Assembly: GCA_916048095.2 (NCBI GenBank)
Contig: OU696586.1
Span: forward strand, 1,622,749 to 1,686,748
Reading direction: 5' to 3'
DNA length: 64,000 nucleotides
Source of the DNA: Sacculina carcini
Taxonomy: Eukaryota; Arthropoda; Thecostraca; Sacculinidae
The translations under genes and the position numbers were made by a program. Positions 1 through 25,741 of this stretch are shown here, in pieces. Within the stretch, counting starts at the first letter, position 1. Every line of letters begins with the position of its first letter. The notes beneath the pieces were generated by a model. The model did no database searches and was not told the DNA's origin. It saw only the letters and a list, made by a program, of their open reading frames with translations.

Positions 1-1151
1 ATACACACACACACACATACACAAACACATACACACACACACACATGCTGCACACAATACCCCTACATCCTTGTTTGGATTTGAAAGATGTGCTTTCTTC
101 GTTGTGATTGTTTATTGACCGAGTCAAAAAAGAATGTCAGGATAATGCGTGACGTAGAGATGACGAAAAAACGTTCAATGACATACGTACTAACCTTTCT
201 GGTAGAACCACAATTGACGACTGTTGCGTAGCGTTGAATGCTAATACAGTATTTGTTTACATTTTCCAGTGCTGGCCCTATATATATATATATATAGCAA
301 AATATGCAAAATGTCCTTTTCCAGCAGAAAATATCAAACAACGGTAAACATAATTTTTGAGTAATTTTCACATGCCGCTCGCGCAATACTGCAACAACAC
401 TTTCACACTGTATTTGATGTCCGTCTAAAAAGGCTTTCGCTGAAATAAGCCCAGTGAGCTGTAGTCAGGCGTGTGGAGGCGCCGACCCTTTCCAAAATGC
501 CAAGCCAGCTCAGATTGCCGTGCTCATAACTTGTTCTGTATTCTTGGCGTGCAATTTTGGCGCGGTTAGTACAGCGGTCGGCGTTTCATCAGCCGTAGAC
601 TTGTGTTGCATCCGTGGCTGCCGGCTATATTCAAGCGTTTTATTCACTTGAAAGCGTTGCAACGCTGAAATCACCGTTGCTTTTGTAGTGTTCTCGCAAA
701 CCGATGCTGTGTGTGTGCTAGTGTGTGTGTGTATGTGGATGGCTGCTTTGCACATGGCTTAAAGAATTTGTCGCTACAGATGAATGGTTCAAGTGTGAAC
801 ACACATATTCCACTTGCTTTTTATTTAGCACTGATAATTGCATATTCAGAGTAGATTCATATGTACAAGAATAATAACGATTTGGACATGTTATTCCGAG
901 GGAGAGCGAAGACATAGAGAGAGTGAAAAGAAAGAGATAGGATAATGATGGAAATAGGATGAAGTCTCCAGACACGGCGTGGTCGTCTACATTGATCCTA
1001 CTGTGTGTGTCTGTTTACGGCTTGTCTGCGCATCGATCGCCAATATCCGGCCAAATCCGATCAACTGACACTGACACATACACACGCACACACATACAAG
1101 CATACAAACACTCGCTGGCGGAGACTCACACAAACTCGTGTGGCTTAAGCA

Positions 1152-1211
1152 GGCGATTACATACACACACACGCACACACACACACACACACACACATAT
1201 ACATCTATCTA

Positions 1212-1293
<82 letters not shown>
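1152..1293. repeat. (CA)n followed by a pure (TA)n array
   Basis: A (CA)n stretch at about 1,160-1,197 passes into an almost uninterrupted (TA)n run to 1,293. The TA run abuts a segment beginning AAAGATCCTCTGTG that recurs inverted near 48,100-48,180, so the TA array is the edge of a dispersed repeat rather than an isolated microsatellite. Confidence 0.9.
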
Positions 1294-1296
<3 letters not shown>

Positions 1297-2251
1297 ATCC
1301 TCTGTGTGTCTGTCTGTCCCACCCTCCTTGGTCCATTTTCTGTCAGCTACTACTCGGTTTATGGCATCACGAAAAGTGAAAGTTTCATCTAAAAGTTTAT
1401 ACCATCACGTTGGAAATCTTCTTTTCTACACGATAGGTTTAATTTTTAATTTTAAAAATAAAACCAAAAAAAGTTATAGCGGTGAAAAGACAAAATGAAC
1501 CCTGAAAAATGCGAAAATTTTGGTCACTTTTCTGGCATTTACTCCTCATAAACCATAAGTGGTACAGCTATACAAATTATACCACCGTGTAGATAATATT
1601 CTATTCTACAAGATGAAATGAAATATAAAACATGCAAAAATGGCAAAACTTCAATCTACATTCTAAATTTTATCTAAACTCCGGGCGTCCGATTTTCATT
1701 ACTTTTTTCTCTATTTCTCAACAACTAACTATGACATATCTAAATAAATTATACCATCATGCTGGGACTTTTGTTTTCAACAGCACGGAATTTTTTTTAA
1801 TTTTCCAGAGTGTATTAAAAAAAGTTACGGCGGTGTGAAGTCAAAAAGGCAAAATTAGCACTGAAAAACGTGAATATTTTGGTCAATATTCCGCTATCTA
1901 TTCCTCATAAACTGGCAAAGTTATAAAAATTCTACTATTGTGTAGAAAATTTTGTGTTCTACAAGATAGGTTATAATTTATACCCACAAATGATTAAAAA
2001 AACATGTAAAATTTCAAAATTCTCAAATATATTTCATTTAAATGATCCATCGCTTCGTTCACGTTTGAAACCACTGATCTATACCATTGAGCCCGCGCAA
2101 GTATGCCACCTCATATTCAAGCATAGATACAATAACAATAAGCTCAGACAGACACAATCTTCCCTTTCAGGGTTGTTTTATGTTCAAAGCATGTACATAT
2201 TTAGCACAATAAAGCCCTTCTATGCACACCATCAATATATACACCACTATG

Positions 2252-2340
<89 letters not shown>
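1294..2340. repeat. Member of the dispersed satellite/TA-flanked repeat family
   Basis: The left part (CTGTCCCACCCTCCTTGG, then TTATAGCGGTGAAAAGAC) matches 61,798-61,967. The middle (TATACCATCACG, TGTAGAAAATTTTGTG and similar) is a diverged relative of the 343-bp satellite at 55-60 kb. The right part (CCACTGATCTATACCATTGA, GCCCGCGCAA) matches 45,240-45,330 and 52,500-52,580, and it ends in a second (TA)n array at about 2,252-2,338. It is non-coding; the short frames in it come from repeat sequence. Confidence 0.7.
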
Positions 2341-2341
<1 letters not shown>

Positions 2342-2423
2342 CACACACAAACACACGTATTTCACGCATATTGAAGTAGTAATTTTCAGCCTGGCTGCTA
2401 CCGGTAGCATAGATTCGGCTGTC

Positions 2424-2565
2424 TCATGTCTGTGTGCCATGTCTGTGTATCATGTCTGTGTGCCATGTCTGCTTATCATGTCTGTGTATCATGTCTGCTT
2501 ATCATGTCTGTGTCTCATGTCTGTGTATCATGTCTGTGTATCATGTCTGCTTATCATGTCTGTGT
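2424..2565. repeat. 13-bp minisatellite (CATGTCTGTGTAT)n
   Basis: About eleven imperfect copies of CATGTCTGTGTAT / CATGTCTGCTTAT lie directly upstream of the first neurexin exon in the window. They occupy the intron right up to the polypyrimidine region of the acceptor, so their length may affect the distance from branch point to acceptor. Confidence 0.85.
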
Positions 2566-2586
2566 CTTTTGTTCGCCAACGTGCAG

Positions 2587-16204
<13,618 letters not shown>

Positions 16205-16472
16205 CGCCGTGGACGTCAAGGCCGCTTACAGCAGCAGTGATGCCAACTTCATTGGCGACGTTGTAGCACAAATCACTGGCGCAAATCAGCCGTGTGTATC
16301 GGTAGTGCTGTGTGCGTGTGTGAATATGAAGCGTTGTGTGAAGGGTTTATCGACTGCTGCTTGATCGACACACATTAGCCAGCAATACTAATCAATGTCT
16401 GCTTTATTGTCGTGTTGATGTTGACTGCGGTGGCAAACTTGGAGCCATTTCAAACATTTCGTGTGTTTGCTC

Positions 16473-16557
<85 letters not shown>

Positions 16558-17798
16558 CGTATGCGTTCCTTGGGATCTATGTATTCCATGCAGCTGTATT
16601 AGCGGTGCAGTTTACTCACAGGTTGCAGCAACGCTTGAATTGATTTTAAATTTAGTTTAGTAAGTCGTGTTGTCAGCTCATATCAAGGTGTATTTGTTCC
16701 GTATGGATTCCAATCTAGACCGATTCCGTATCGATTCTTATCTAAACCGATTCCGTATCGATTCCAATTGTCACTGCTATTACTGTCTCGTAAGACTACT
16801 GTTCATGCGAAACCACGCATTGATGACGGCCACACTAAAACAACACCAGAGATTATCCCCAATAGCACAATGGTCTGAGTGCTGTACTCTTGAGCCATGA
16901 TTTCGAGGTTCGAATCTGATCCCGTGTTTTGGAATAACACAACCTAGTTCATTCACACCTAAACCCAGTTTATTCGCAATTACCTTTGAGTACAGAGTAG
17001 GGCAAATAATGTTCACCCACGCGAATATCAAGTGACCACAACCAGGTAGGCCAATAGGATGACATAGACGACCCATAGACTAGACAGCCCAATTATGGAG
17101 TTATTCCTGAAACTTCTAGGCGAGAATGCAACCATCGATGTGTAAAACTCACCTCTGGGTATTACTAAGCTCTTTAGAGCGAGTGTATTTCAGAAAAACA
17201 GATGTTAGTCAGTTCGGAATGTTCCCAGAATGACAAGGAATGTTATCCACACCTGTTTGACACTGTTCTTCGTATCCTGCGATGCATCGCAAACACGAGA
17301 GTGTAGCCAACATATCATTGCGTCTCGTGTCATTGCACACTCAACTATGTAATCAGTATTAGTGACATACTTGAATGACCCTTTATGTGATGTCTTTTCT
17401 GATATATATATATATATATATATTGGAATGTTTTTGGAATGAATACAGCGTAATGTCCATTGTTTGTGGGAACAACATGTATTTATTATTGCACACTTAG
17501 CAACAAACGTGCAAACACAAAATAAAGAACAGATTGGCATGAAAACTAATGGGTGTAAGAGCACGAAACAGAGACAGAGCGTGTGCAAACAACAATGAAG
17601 CCAAAGACACCACAACAACCGGTATGACGGCTTTTCAATCGGTTGTGGTGATATGCACTTCCCCCACTCACGACATGGAAAAGACAGCACAACACGTCTA
17701 CCTAAATACCTAAAGTTTCACGTACAGATAAGGAAGAGACAAGGCTGGCAGGCAAGGCAGTCACAAGAAAAAACAAGCTGCCTCACAGAGAGACGAAG
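16205..17798 (+). other. Neurexin 3' flank / 3' UTR, with repeats
   Basis: No open frame of interest. A (TG)n array occupies about 16,476-16,553, and two close repeats of CGATTCCGTATCGATTC lie at about 16,720-16,770. The only AATAAA noted on the + strand is at 17,521, 1.3 kb after the stop, so the 3' UTR end is unresolved. A TA microsatellite lies at about 17,401-17,423. Confidence 0.5.
16857..16925 (+). mobile_element. tRNA-like head of a second SINE type
   Basis: AGCACAATGGTCTGAGTGC resembles an A box and GGTTCGAATCT a B box, about 40 bases apart as in a tRNA. The acceptor stem does not close well and no gene-like 3' end follows, so it looks like a SINE head or a decayed tRNA copy rather than a tRNA gene. 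Confidence 0.4.
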
Positions 17799-17890
17799 CA
17801 GTGGCGGCGCCAGGATTCTTCCGATGGGGGGGGGGGCTGAAGGGGGGCTAAGGAAAAAGTTTAAGGGGCTTGGCGAAGCATGAAGAGCTA
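17799..17890. mobile_element. Fragment of the CAGTGGCGGCGCC hAT-like MITE family
   Basis: It begins CAGTGGCGGCGCCAGGATTC, runs through a poly-G stretch as in the copy at 35,240, then diverges. The opposite inverted end was not found, so it is truncated or a longer relative. Confidence 0.6.
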
Positions 17891-18042
17891 CACTCGAACG
17901 CTGACTACATAATATTATAAGGGACTGGGGCACACTGATTAAGTCCTCGAACTGGAACCAAAATTACAGGACTTCATTTACAGTGGTAAGAAATTTAAAT
18001 GTCCATGATTATGATTTTGGGTATTTTTAGAGACTGAGACGA

Positions 18043-18088
18043 AGTGATACATCTAGAGTCTAGATGTATCACTGTCTAGATTCTAGAC
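18043..18088. repeat. Two adjacent perfect palindromes
   Basis: AGTGATACATCTAGA, one base, then its reverse complement; directly followed by GTCTAGA-T-TCTAGAC. Both may form cruciforms. No gene is nearby. Confidence 0.8.
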
Positions 18089-19410
18089 AAACGTGCATGC
18101 TTACACAGTCACACAAGCAAATCATTCAGGCGACGGATGTGTAACGATTGGACCTGTTAAGTCCGAGAGCTGCATAAACCAGCACCCAATGGAGAAAATA
18201 CATTTAAACGATGGGAAGGCCATTTTAATCAATCAATGCTTTATAATTTTTAAAAATTTGATTGTTTAACCATGTTGCACTAGCACGAAATTTACATGAA
18301 CACCGTTATGATAGCGGACAACTGTTATTTTTGTGCTTTTCACCTTGACATGCTCTTCCATAAATAAATCATACCCATATACATATAAATATACATATAT
18401 ACACACATCTCGTAAATCATATACATATGCAATGTATACAATACATATATACATCTACACACACATACACAATTCCATTAATCATTAAACAATTATTCAC
18501 ACGTATGTATGCCAGAGCGCTATAACAAGTAAATTTTGTAAGTTGTAATAAATATAATTTTACATAGGAGTTTGGTTTTCTAAAAAGATATCGATCGGCT
18601 GGAGGTCAGTCAGTATTGGGTGCTCGATTTGAAATTCGCCACGAACATCGGCAGCACCTGGTCAATGTAGACGTGGATTTCACCAGGATGAACACAAATT
18701 TTCCTCGTTTTTTTCTTGAACAAAGGAACCTCGCATGTCCGCACGAGGAAACATTGCTGACCACGTTCGCGCCCACTCCTGCACACTACACATGCACAAA
18801 TTAGTGTAGTTCAATTATTAGCACACCCAATGACATGACTAGGCTGTTACTGACACGCAGTACAGCGCACAAGCACCTGTTTACCTGTTGGCACATTCGT
18901 GCAAGCACTGACACGTGTGCACCTGCTCACCCAGACACGCTAACAGACATCCTCGCGTTCGGACACGGAAAAATGCACAGTTCGACCGGATGGACATGCT
19001 TAATCATTTTGCAAGCCATGCACAGTGCCTGAGCCATGCACAGAGCCATGCACAGTGTAAGACGATGCATTGAAAAACAGAATAAGCAAATACTACTTTG
19101 ATAATAATATCTCTAAACAAAACAAGACCAAACGACAGAGGCCGTGGCGAGAGATTCGTGTCTAGGCTCAAACAGCTGGAGACAACGCTGTGTCGTGTCA
19201 AGAAACGCGTGCAACAACGTAACGTGTATTGACCACAAGTGCTGTCAATGCAATGCTGTTCCGCGCTTCTAGCAACGTGGACAGCGTGCAGTGTGCTCGT
19301 GCAAGATGACACCGCCGCTATATGATATACATGAATGGAGACAATGCAATACAATGCAGACATGCAAACGCATACACATATATATATACAGATATATCCT
19401 AATGCTACCC
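18089..19410. other. Intergenic DNA, including the unresolved 3' LTR of gypsy element 1
   Basis: No host gene is recognised. Short tandem GCCATGCACAG units lie at about 19,015-19,060. The right end (to 19,416) is the start of the minus-strand 3' LTR. Its other end cannot be fixed, because the partner 5' LTR is missing. Confidence 0.5.
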
Positions 19411-19416
19411 GCCACA

Positions 19417-19428
19417 TCTCCCCTCCTT
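19417..19428 (-). other. Polypurine tract and 3' LTR start of gypsy element 1
   Basis: On the minus strand AAGGAGGGGAGA is followed at once by TGTGGCGGGTAGC. A purine tract directly before TGT is the standard plus-strand primer and LTR border of Ty3/gypsy elements. Its presence on the far side of the LINE from pol shows that the LINE interrupted the element. Confidence 0.8.
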
Positions 19429-19457
19429 ACCAAACGTAATCACTTAGGTATCTCGGA

Positions 19458-21087
19458 GGGCCCCTTATTCTCAGCGATGGACGAGAGACGAGCCGACGAG
19501 CTAAACGAGCACTTCTTATCGGTGACTCAGCAGTTGGCGACGTGTGCTGAGAGGAGAGCAGACAAAAATTTCGCGTCCCGACCGCCCACAGTCTGCAGTG
19601 CCTCGTTTCGTGGACACAGCATCACTCTCCCGGAACTTAGCAGCGTGGTCCAACGCATGAAGTCTGCATCTTCTGTCGGGACTGACGGTATACCACTCTT
19701 CGCCATCAAGCGCACATTCGTTGTCGTCGGCCCGATTCTGTTGAGGATTGTCAACTGTTCTCTGCGATCCAACAGATTTCCACAGCAATGGAAAATTGCT
19801 GTAGTCGTGCCCATACCAAAAACGCCGAATGCGTCCGACAAAAACGATTTTCGCCCCATATCACTTCTGTGTTCACCGTCGAAAATTCTGGAGAAGGTCT
19901 ACTGTGCCCAGCTGTCGAACTATTTTTCAGAAAATTGTCTCTTGTACAGCAGGCAGTACGCGTACCGCTCCTCTCACTCGACAGAGCATGCTCTCCTCGA
20001 TACCATTCAGCACGTCACTGACGCCATCGAAAACAAAGAAGTGACGCTGCTGGTATCATTAGATTTGAGCAAAGCCTTCGACACGGTGGACCACAGCCAG
20101 TTGTGCGACAAGTTGTCATGGTATGGTGTGCAGAGCGACTGGATCGACAGCTACTTGACCGGACGGCGGCAGTTTGTGCGCGGTGGAGGTGAGGTGTTGT
20201 CTGTGCCGATCGGTGTACCGCAAGGGTCATCTCTGGGGCCTCTCCTGTTCGTCATTTACACTAATGAGGTCGCCAGCTTCATGACGAATGGCAGGCTCAT
20301 ATCTTATGCAGATGACACTCAACTCATGTGGTCAGCACCACCAGCCAGACTCGCCGAGACACTGCACAGTGCTGGGGCGTGCCTCGATCAAATATGCGAA
20401 TGGTACACAAAAAATGGCATGACTTTGAATCCAAAAAAGACTCAGCTGATGGTACTGGGAACCAGGGAGCTGTTGAGGAGAGTTGGAGCTGTCCAGATGA
20501 GCGTCGCAGGGGAACCTGTTAACAGCCAGCCCTCCATGAGACTGCTCGGTGTTTCGCTGGACCAGGCTCTCAACTGGGACGTTCACGTCGGTCAGATGGT
20601 CCGCGGCTGTAACGCGATGGTGTCGACGCTCTTCAAGCTGCGAGGATCACTCACCTCGTCTACGCTCAAACGTCTGGTGGAGTCTCTGGTCTTCCCCAAG
20701 CTGAGGTACTGTGTGTCGGTGTGGGGCGGGACCAATCAGCAGCAAATGTCGCGGGTGGATGGAGTGCTGAAACTAGCAGCTAGACTGGTCTCCCTAAAGG
20801 GCAAACGTGACGGTGTCTCGTCCTTTCTGCAGGAATCGGGCTGGCCCACAGCAAGAGACATCGTCCGGCGCCATGATGTCAGACTCGTCATCCGGATGCT
20901 GAAGGACAGCAATGCTCCTGATTCGCTGCGTTCCCTTTTTGTGCACCGCAGCCAAGTCACAGCGAGGAAAACTCGTGCAACGTGTGCCGGAGCGCTGGAG
21001 TTACCCAAGACTAGACTCAGCTGCACGCAAAAACTTTTTGCCTACAGAGCGGCCGCAGCCTACAATGACGTCCTCTCATCGAGATAG
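19458..21087 (+). CDS. LINE ORF2 fragment: reverse transcriptase, uninterrupted
   Basis: RT for target-primed reverse transcription. The frame is open for about 540 residues. It starts within the region upstream of RT (DERRADELNEHFLSVTQQL) and runs through FRPISLLCSPSKILEKV, LDLSKAFDTVDH (first catalytic Asp), GVPQGSSLGPLLFVIYTNE, YADDTQLMW (catalytic Asp pair), WYTKNGMTLNPKKTQLMVLG and the thumb. The endonuclease is missing through 5' truncation, so it could not move itself. No stops or frameshifts indicate a young copy. The exact clade (CR1, L2 or a relative) is not settled by these motifs. Confidence 0.88.
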
Positions 21088-21475
21088 ACATATGTGTGCC
21101 ATCTAGTCTATGATATTTAGTTGCTTTTACTGACTCGGTGGACTTTTGTTTTTAACTTTTTCGACCTGTATGTTGTCCAGCGTTTTCATAGTTTAATCAT
21201 TGATATAATTGACGTTATGGACTTTTTTACTCTAATTGACCTTCATGCACTGTTCAATGTCTTCATACACTTCATATACTTCATATCTCTTCATTACGTG
21301 CAATTAACATTTTTTTGACTTATATCCCTCACTTATATATATGTTGTCTGGTTGTGTGCGTCTAATTTGTTCTTTGTGTGTATATCGTGTGTGTACTGTT
21401 TCATTGTGCTGTAACGATGTCTGCAATAACCTATTTTCGGATGGACATTGAAATAAATAATAATAATAATAATTC
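19458..21475 (+). mobile_element. 5'-truncated LINE (CR1/L2-like) nested in gypsy element 1
   Basis: The element comprises a partial ORF2, a 3' UTR of about 385 bases and an (AAT)n tail. TCTCGGA occurs immediately before the element (19,451-19,457) and after the tail (21,476-21,482), a likely 7-bp target-site duplication. It is inserted opposite to the gypsy strand, close to the end of the gypsy coding sequence. Confidence 0.8.
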
Positions 21476-21482
21476 TCTCGGA

Positions 21483-22270
21483 CCGTCTAAGATTTTCATT
21501 CGAGATAGACGTCGGTTGTCTAGGTTCAGGAGCTATCTCATGACGTCTTAAGGTGTCAGTTCTCGTTGTCACATTGGGCCGAGACCGCGCTTCCACTTCT
21601 CGTGCAGCAGAATTGCTAGGTACATAAGCCGGTATCGCCTCGTCTGTTCTACGTAACTGGCGTCTGTTTCTTCTGAATATATTGCCTCCCACGCGCACCT
21701 CATAAGAACGAAAACCACGATCGGCTACACATTCTCCTAGTGCCCACTCCCCCTTACCTGGAAGTTTCATCCGTACCGTGTCGCCTACTTTCAGAGGAGG
21801 AAGTAATCTGACAGAGTGACTTCTGTTGAACTGCACTCGTTGTTTGGCCTGGAGTTTAAGAAGATCATCTTTCACTCCGTATGGCGACTGGGGCATCAAC
21901 GACTGCGTGGTAACTGGCAAGAGAGTGCGGCATGCACGGCCGAATATAATTTGTGCGGGAGAATACCGGAAGCCCTCACGAGGTGTGTTTCGCCAGGTAA
22001 GCAAAGCCCAATAAGGATTTTGTGCGCTTTCAACTGCTTTTCTGATGATATTCTTTACAGTTTTAACAGCGTTTCCGCCTTACCGTTAGATTGCGGGTAT
22101 CTAGGGCTGGAAGTAATATGAGTGATATCAACGTACTTGGTAAACTCACGGAACTCACTACTCGAAAATTTTGGTCCATTGTCTGAAACTAATACTTCGG
22201 GGCAACCGAATCTCGCAAATATTGTGATCAATTTCTCCACTACCCCGAGTATCCGTCCTATGCAAGACAT
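21483..22270 (-). pseudogene. Gypsy element 1: integrase core and C-terminal part, two frameshifts
   Basis: The minus-strand frame 22,270-22,055 holds the second catalytic Asp (VLVSDNGPKF) and the Glu region (SSPRYPQSNGKAE). A shift near 22,070 moves the reading into frame 22,004-21,483 (WRNTP, LPPLKVGDTVRMKLPGKGEW), and another near 22,262 separates this from the upstream part. The last residues (LRRSER) run straight into the antisense tail of the LINE. Confidence 0.8.
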
Positions 22271-23126
22271 CTAGTTCCACGAAGCTACTCAAGTAATCCA
22301 CCACGACCATATAAATCATTCTCTGAAACTGGAACAAGTCAACCCCAACTTTCTGCCACGGTCGCTCGGGTGCATCATGCGACAGCATGGGCTCTGCACA
22401 TTGGGCTGGTTGATGTGCCAAACAAATGGGGCATTTCGAGATCTTATCTCGTACTGCTGCGTTCATGCCGGGCCAGAATATATTACTACGCGCCAAGCGA
22501 AGAAATGATTCAACACCAAAATGACTTCTATGAAGCCTATCTAGGACTGCAGACTGCATTGAAACTGGTACAACCAACCGCTGCGATTTAAAGACAAGGC
22601 CATCCTGTGTGGACAATTCGTTTCTGTGAGTCCAGAAAGGTCCAGATTGGGCAGACATACCACGTTTGGACTCGGGCCAGCCGTTCATCACAAAATATAT
22701 TATTTCTTGCAGTGCCGCATCCTGCTGTGTAGCCTCTCGATACGCTTGCAAGCGTTCTGTGGAGACCGCAAGACCCTCAGTCATATGAATTTCAAGCGCC
22801 TGTAAGGCAGCCACTGACACAAGCTTTTCCCCTTGAGCTGCTCTACTGAGAGCGTCTGCAATGACAATGGTCGACCCTGGCTGATAAACGATATCATAGT
22901 CATATCGTTGTAAAGTCAATAGCATGCGCTGAAGGCGGAGTGGAGCGTCTCCTAGTGGTTTGGCATGTATAGCAATCAGCGGTTTATGGCCCGTGTGGAC
23001 CGTGACATGCCTGGCGTACACAAATTGATCAAGACGATGCATTGTGAACGCAACGGCTAGAAGCTCCTTCTCAATTTGAGAATATGCACGTTCGGTGGTG
23101 GACAAAGATCTCGAGCAGTACATCAC
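22158..23126 (-). pseudogene. Gypsy element 1: RNase H C-part and integrase N-part
   Basis: The RNase H portion has the catalytic Glu (IEKELLAV), but the usual TDHKPL reads TGHKPL, so a catalytic Asp is lost. Then comes an integrase HHCC zinc finger (LHRSHFG...CPICLAHQ) and the first core Asp (VGVDLF). The frame is continuous with the upstream protease-RT frame except for a single TAA codon between them. Confidence 0.85.
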
Positions 23127-23138
23127 TGGTCGATTGTT

Positions 23139-24641
23139 TTACAGTAGCACACCACCTAGCCCGGTGCTGGATGCATCGCACTGCACTGTGACGGGCAGAT
23201 ATGGGTCATAGAATGCGAGCACCGGTGCTACTGACAAGAGATGTTTCACATTTGCGAACGCGGCTTCACACTGGACACTCCAGTGCCATTCGTATTTACC
23301 ACTCGTTAAGTCATGTAAGGGCGCTAAAAGCGTGGACACGTTTGGTATATACCGTGATAGGTAAGTTACTAGCCCGAGGAATCGTTTCAGGTCTTGCTTG
23401 CTCTGTGGCCGTTGGTACTCCAAAATGGATTTCACCTTTGACGGTGACGGACGAAGCCCATTGGCGTCCAATACATGACCCATCCATTGGACTTCTTTCA
23501 GTTTATAGCGCAATTTTTCATAGTTTAACTTCAAGTTTCGCTTCCGAGCCCGCATCAGAAACTCCCTCAGATTTTTATCATGATCTTTCTCTGCAGCCTC
23601 TTTTGTGACACCCTTTCCATATACAATGAAATCATCTGCTATAACCTCCACTCCTGCCAGGCCCTCTGTCAATTCATGCATGAGGCGTGGCCACAGCTCC
23701 GGGGCACAAGAAACTCCAAACGGCAGTCTATTATACTTATACCGCCCAAAGGGAGTGTGAAACGTGCATAGTAGTGATAATGCTTCTGACAAGCCCACCT
23801 GCGAAAATGCCGATCGCGCATCCACAAGGGAAAAACACTTAGCTCCCGTGAATTTATGGGTCACCTCGTCAATGATGGGTGTGGGGTAGTGTTCCCTTTT
23901 AATAGCTTTATTGGGCGCTCTTGGGTCTAGGCATAGCCTGATATCACCGTTCGCCTTCTGTACGATGACCAGATTTGACACCCATTCAGTTGGTTCAGTG
24001 ACCTTACTGATTATACCTTTTTGTACTAACTCTTTGATTTTATCTTGCATTCGATCCCTCATATGAATTCTCACACGACGAGGGGGTTCCGCTAGTGGTC
24101 TGACTCGGTTATCAATCGAAATACAATAATCGGATAGCACGAGGCCCACTCTAGTTTCATCAAACACATCCTGAAACTCTTGAAATACCCCTTCTCGTGG
24201 AAAACATTTTCTACTTTCAGCGCCCGGACGCAAATTGGTTGACGTTTTCACTTCTGAGTGAAGAAAGACAGGCAAATAGTCCAGAGGATCACAATCATTC
24301 ACAGTTAATAAACCAAGATCAACCGACGCTTGCAAGCTGAGTACAGGACACAAACATGCATCAACAACATGGCACACAACATTTGTTGTAACTCCGTCCA
24401 TACACTTCCTCAACTCAAGCGTTGCTTTACCCCGTGTTTTCATAAGGCCCTCATTGAAAGACCTGAGCACCAGTTTACATGGGCGTAAAAATGCGCACTC
24501 TTCATCGCCAGTTAGACATACATAATCAGGCACAGACAGAACATTTGACTGAGAGCCAGAATCAATAAGGTAACTGATTTTTCGATTATTACGCGAGTAC
24601 AGAGTTTTGAATGCTTTTCTTTTGATTCGCGCACCTGACAC
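23139..24641 (-). pseudogene. Gypsy element 1: protease, RT and start of RNase H, ended by TAA
   Basis: The aspartic protease site is near residue 27 (YLIDSGSQSNVL). RT occupies about residues 175-400, with LVDARSAF (catalytic Asp), LPFGVSCAPELWPRLM and VIADDFIVYG (catalytic Asp pair); RNase H begins with VQCDASSTGLGG. The stop at 23,139-23,141 lies in the same frame as the following 322-codon frame and is best explained by a CAA-to-TAA transition. The RT itself has no lesions. Confidence 0.88.
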
Positions 24642-24673
24642 TACAAAGCCGTCTTCAACACGCCCGATCTCTT

Positions 24674-25465
24674 CTAGTGTGTTGGCACGCCTTTCACCGC
24701 CTCTGCCGCTGTGCTGCGTTGCACGGGTCGCGCCGTCGTCGGTGCTGTGCGAGCTTGTCGATATTGCCCGCTAGATGGCGCCACCCATTCACCACCAGAT
24801 CCAGTCGACGTGCTGGCGCCGGATGTGACGGAACACTCGGGACTGCCGGCAAAATTGTGTCGCCGGCCGCACACGCGACACAAACGATTGAACGCCGGGC
24901 ATGCTGAGCGTCGCATGTGATGTTGACGCCGATAAAATCTACACGTTCTGCGCTCAGCCGAGTATACTGCCGCCGCGTCATCACACTCATTGTCCTCCGA
25001 CGTACACACCGTGCTGTTATGCACTTCAGCACTCATAATTTGCTGGTGCCTTTTAGCCGCCTCTTCTGCCAATGCGGTCTTTTGTGCTTGAGCCAGCGTC
25101 AGGTCTGACTCTCTCAGCAATGCCTGCTGTGTGGCCTTGTCGGACACACCCATCACCAATCTGTCTCTTATCATTTCCTCTGTGTCAGAGAACTCACAGT
25201 TGGCCGCCTGTCGTCTCAACGCCGCGACAAACGTGCTGATACTTTCACCGGTCTGCTGCACTCGCTGGTAGAAAATATACCGCTCGAGTAATACGTTTTT
25301 TCTTGGGTTGCAGTACTCATCAAAACACATCAGCGGTGCATCGAGACCATCGTTCTCCGACCACTCGAAATGTGAGGCAATCTCTTGTGCCTGTCGACCA
25401 ATACAATTAAAAAACGTCCCAATCTGGACCTCCGCTGGTTTTTCACGCAACTCTGGCCGCTGCAA
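24674..25465 (-). pseudogene. Gypsy element 1: gag fragment with damaged zinc knuckle
   Basis: Capsid-type helices are followed by the typical FYQRVQQTGESISTFVAALR and FSDTEEMIRDRLVMGV. A Cys/His region follows (CRFYRRQHHMRRSACPAFNR, then CRVCGRRHNFAGSPEC). The second cysteine of the first knuckle appears as Tyr. The N-terminus is cut off at the element break near 25,490. Pol is in another frame, as is common for gypsy elements. Confidence 0.82.
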
Positions 25466-25495
25466 AGCATGCCCAATCTATACCATTTGCAAATA

Positions 25496-25690
25496 GAGTT
25501 AATCCAAATGAAAATAGACTTAATCCAAATGAAAATAGAGTTAATCAAAATGAAAATAAACTTAATCCAAATAAAAATAGAGTTGATCAAAATGAAAATA
25601 TACTTAATCAAAATGAAAATAGACTTAATCAAAATGAAAATAGACTTAATCCAAAAGAAAATATATTTAAGCCAAATGAAAACTGAGTTA
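25496..25690. repeat. 21-bp minisatellite, about nine copies
   Basis: The unit is about GAAAATAGACTTAATCCAAA plus T. Because 21 is a multiple of three, it reads open as a heptad-like LIQMKID repeat on both strands, which is an artefact. It begins exactly where gypsy element 1 is truncated. Confidence 0.9.
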
Positions 25691-25741
25691 ATCAGCGCAG
25701 TAATTTTTTTATTGTATAATAATACATATTTTATTTATACT

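Larger units (their letters stand above)
1..2586 (+). other. Upstream neurexin intron (3' part), no exon recognised
   Basis: This stretch precedes the first recognisable neurexin exon. I looked in all three + frames for the missing part of LNS4 (the WHTVRV-type strand that should come just before) and did not find it, so that exon lies left of the window. The stretch holds a (CA)n run at about 1-45, short (CA)/(TA) arrays, and from about 1,300 a copy of a dispersed repeat family. The GC-richer segment 454-651 has an open frame but no recognisable domain and no convincing splice borders. Confidence 0.6.
19411..25490 (-). mobile_element. Ty3/gypsy element 1: degenerate, 5'-truncated, interrupted by a LINE
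   Basis: Reading right to left: a gag fragment, a protease-RT frame, RNase H, integrase, then a LINE insertion, then a polypurine tract and an LTR start (TGTGGCGGGTAGC). The 5' LTR, primer-binding site and gag N-terminus are absent; the element stops abruptly at about 25,490, next to a 21-bp tandem repeat. Pol carries an in-frame stop (23,139-23,141), at least two frameshifts in integrase and a substituted RNase H residue, so it is dead. Confidence 0.85.

Noticed and set aside
454-651. Open frame in a GC-richer patch upstream of the first neurexin exon
   Set aside because: No neurexin similarity, no convincing acceptor or donor in a matching phase, and an overlapping frame on the other strand.
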